A DNA stretch of 5,235 nucleotides, taken from Methylocystaceae bacterium (GTDB taxonomy: Bacteria > Pseudomonadota > Alphaproteobacteria > Rhizobiales > Beijerinckiaceae). Each line of letters begins with the position of its first letter. Position 1 is the stretch's first letter. This document shows, one piece after another, positions 4,958 to 5,235 of this stretch. Both the position numbers and the translations under genes were made by a program. The notes below the pieces were generated by a model. It worked only from the letters and a program-made list of their open reading frames with translations. It did not search any database and had not been told where the DNA came from. Where the stretch lies: contig PLZT01000519.1 in assembly GCA_003152255.1 (NCBI GenBank), positions 1 through 5,235 of the forward strand, read 5' to 3'.

Positions 4958-5235
4958 ATGAAGGACGACACTCTTACTCGCATCGCGCAACTCGAATCCG
5001 ACCTCGCCGCATTGAAGGCGCAAGTGGCGCCGCCCGTGAAGGCCGCACCGGCCATGCCGGAGCCCGAGGGCACCACTGTTTCATTCCCTGTGGCCCGCAG
5101 CGCATTCGTCATGCCGTCGCAGGAAGAATTTCGCCGTCTCCGCGATATTGTTTTCGCGAAATTCCCAAAATTGAACGTGACCGAGGGCCTAGTTTTTCGC
5201 GGCGACGCGGAGCAAAACGAGCAGGAATATTTCAA
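4958..5235 (+). CDS. Hypothetical phage protein, N-terminal 92 codons (runs off right edge)
   Basis: The frame has no stop from ATG 4958 to the end of the window, so the gene is cut by the edge. GGGAG (4944-4948) lies 9 bases before the ATG, and the previous stop (4951-4953) is 4 bases upstream, so both genes are in one transcript. The first 25 residues (MKDDTLTRIAQLESDLAALK and on) read as a short coiled coil. Then comes a Pro/Ala-rich hinge (about 26-40), and from about 41 a more ordered part with TTVSFPVARSAFVMPSQEEF and RRLRDIVFAKFPKLN. No catalytic motif is visible and I do not recognise the family. Its context suggests part of the early packaging/head module. Confidence 0.65.
   Translation, partial: MKDDTLTRIAQLESDLAALKAQVAPPVKAAPAMPEPEGTTVSFPVARSAFVMPSQEEFRRLRDIVFAKFPKLNVTEGLVFRGDAEQNEQEYF

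Overview
The window is GC-rich DNA with dense, co-directional genes, all on the + strand. They overlap by 4 to 8 bases or sit a few bases apart. The gene content (a P4/TraC-like primase fused to a RecA-fold helicase, several small conserved-type unknowns, then a Nu1-like small terminase protein) is that of a temperate phage or prophage. GC-rich codon use and the style of the small proteins suggest an alphaproteobacterial host, probably Hyphomicrobiales (methylotroph or rhizobial type). That host call is by feel and not by database search. No integrase, repressor, large terminase or portal gene is visible.

Layout. Positions 1-2310 are a replication block: the possible tail of an upstream gene, a 73-residue unknown protein (23-244) and a 689-residue primase-helicase (241-2310) starting at an overlapping TTG. 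Positions 2311-2609 are non-coding. They hold an array of about eleven CCAGCAT-type repeats with near-helical spacing, a 9-bp tandem repeat, a terminator-like hairpin, a 10-bp palindrome and a strong ribosome binding site. Positions 2610-3422 carry a 155-residue unknown protein, a 94-residue protein coupled to it by ATGA, and a possible 31-residue peptide. Positions 3423-3523 form a short non-coding gap with a perfect palindrome, a plausible cos-like region. Positions 3524-5235 begin the packaging/structural block: small terminase protein, a second small helix-turn-helix protein coupled to it, a 10-bp-stem hairpin, a 169-residue unknown, and the first 92 codons of an unknown that runs off the right edge.

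How it may work together (inference). The primase-helicase would open and prime phage DNA. The repeat array immediately downstream of its gene is the best candidate in the window for a replication origin or a repeat-controlled operator. The small terminase protein would recognise packaging sites for a large terminase subunit expected to the right. Three phased TGTGAA copies inside its own gene, and the palindromic gap before it, are candidate recognition DNA.

The most interesting signals are the repeat array, the phased TGTGAA copies and the paired helix-turn-helix proteins. None of them proves a new system.
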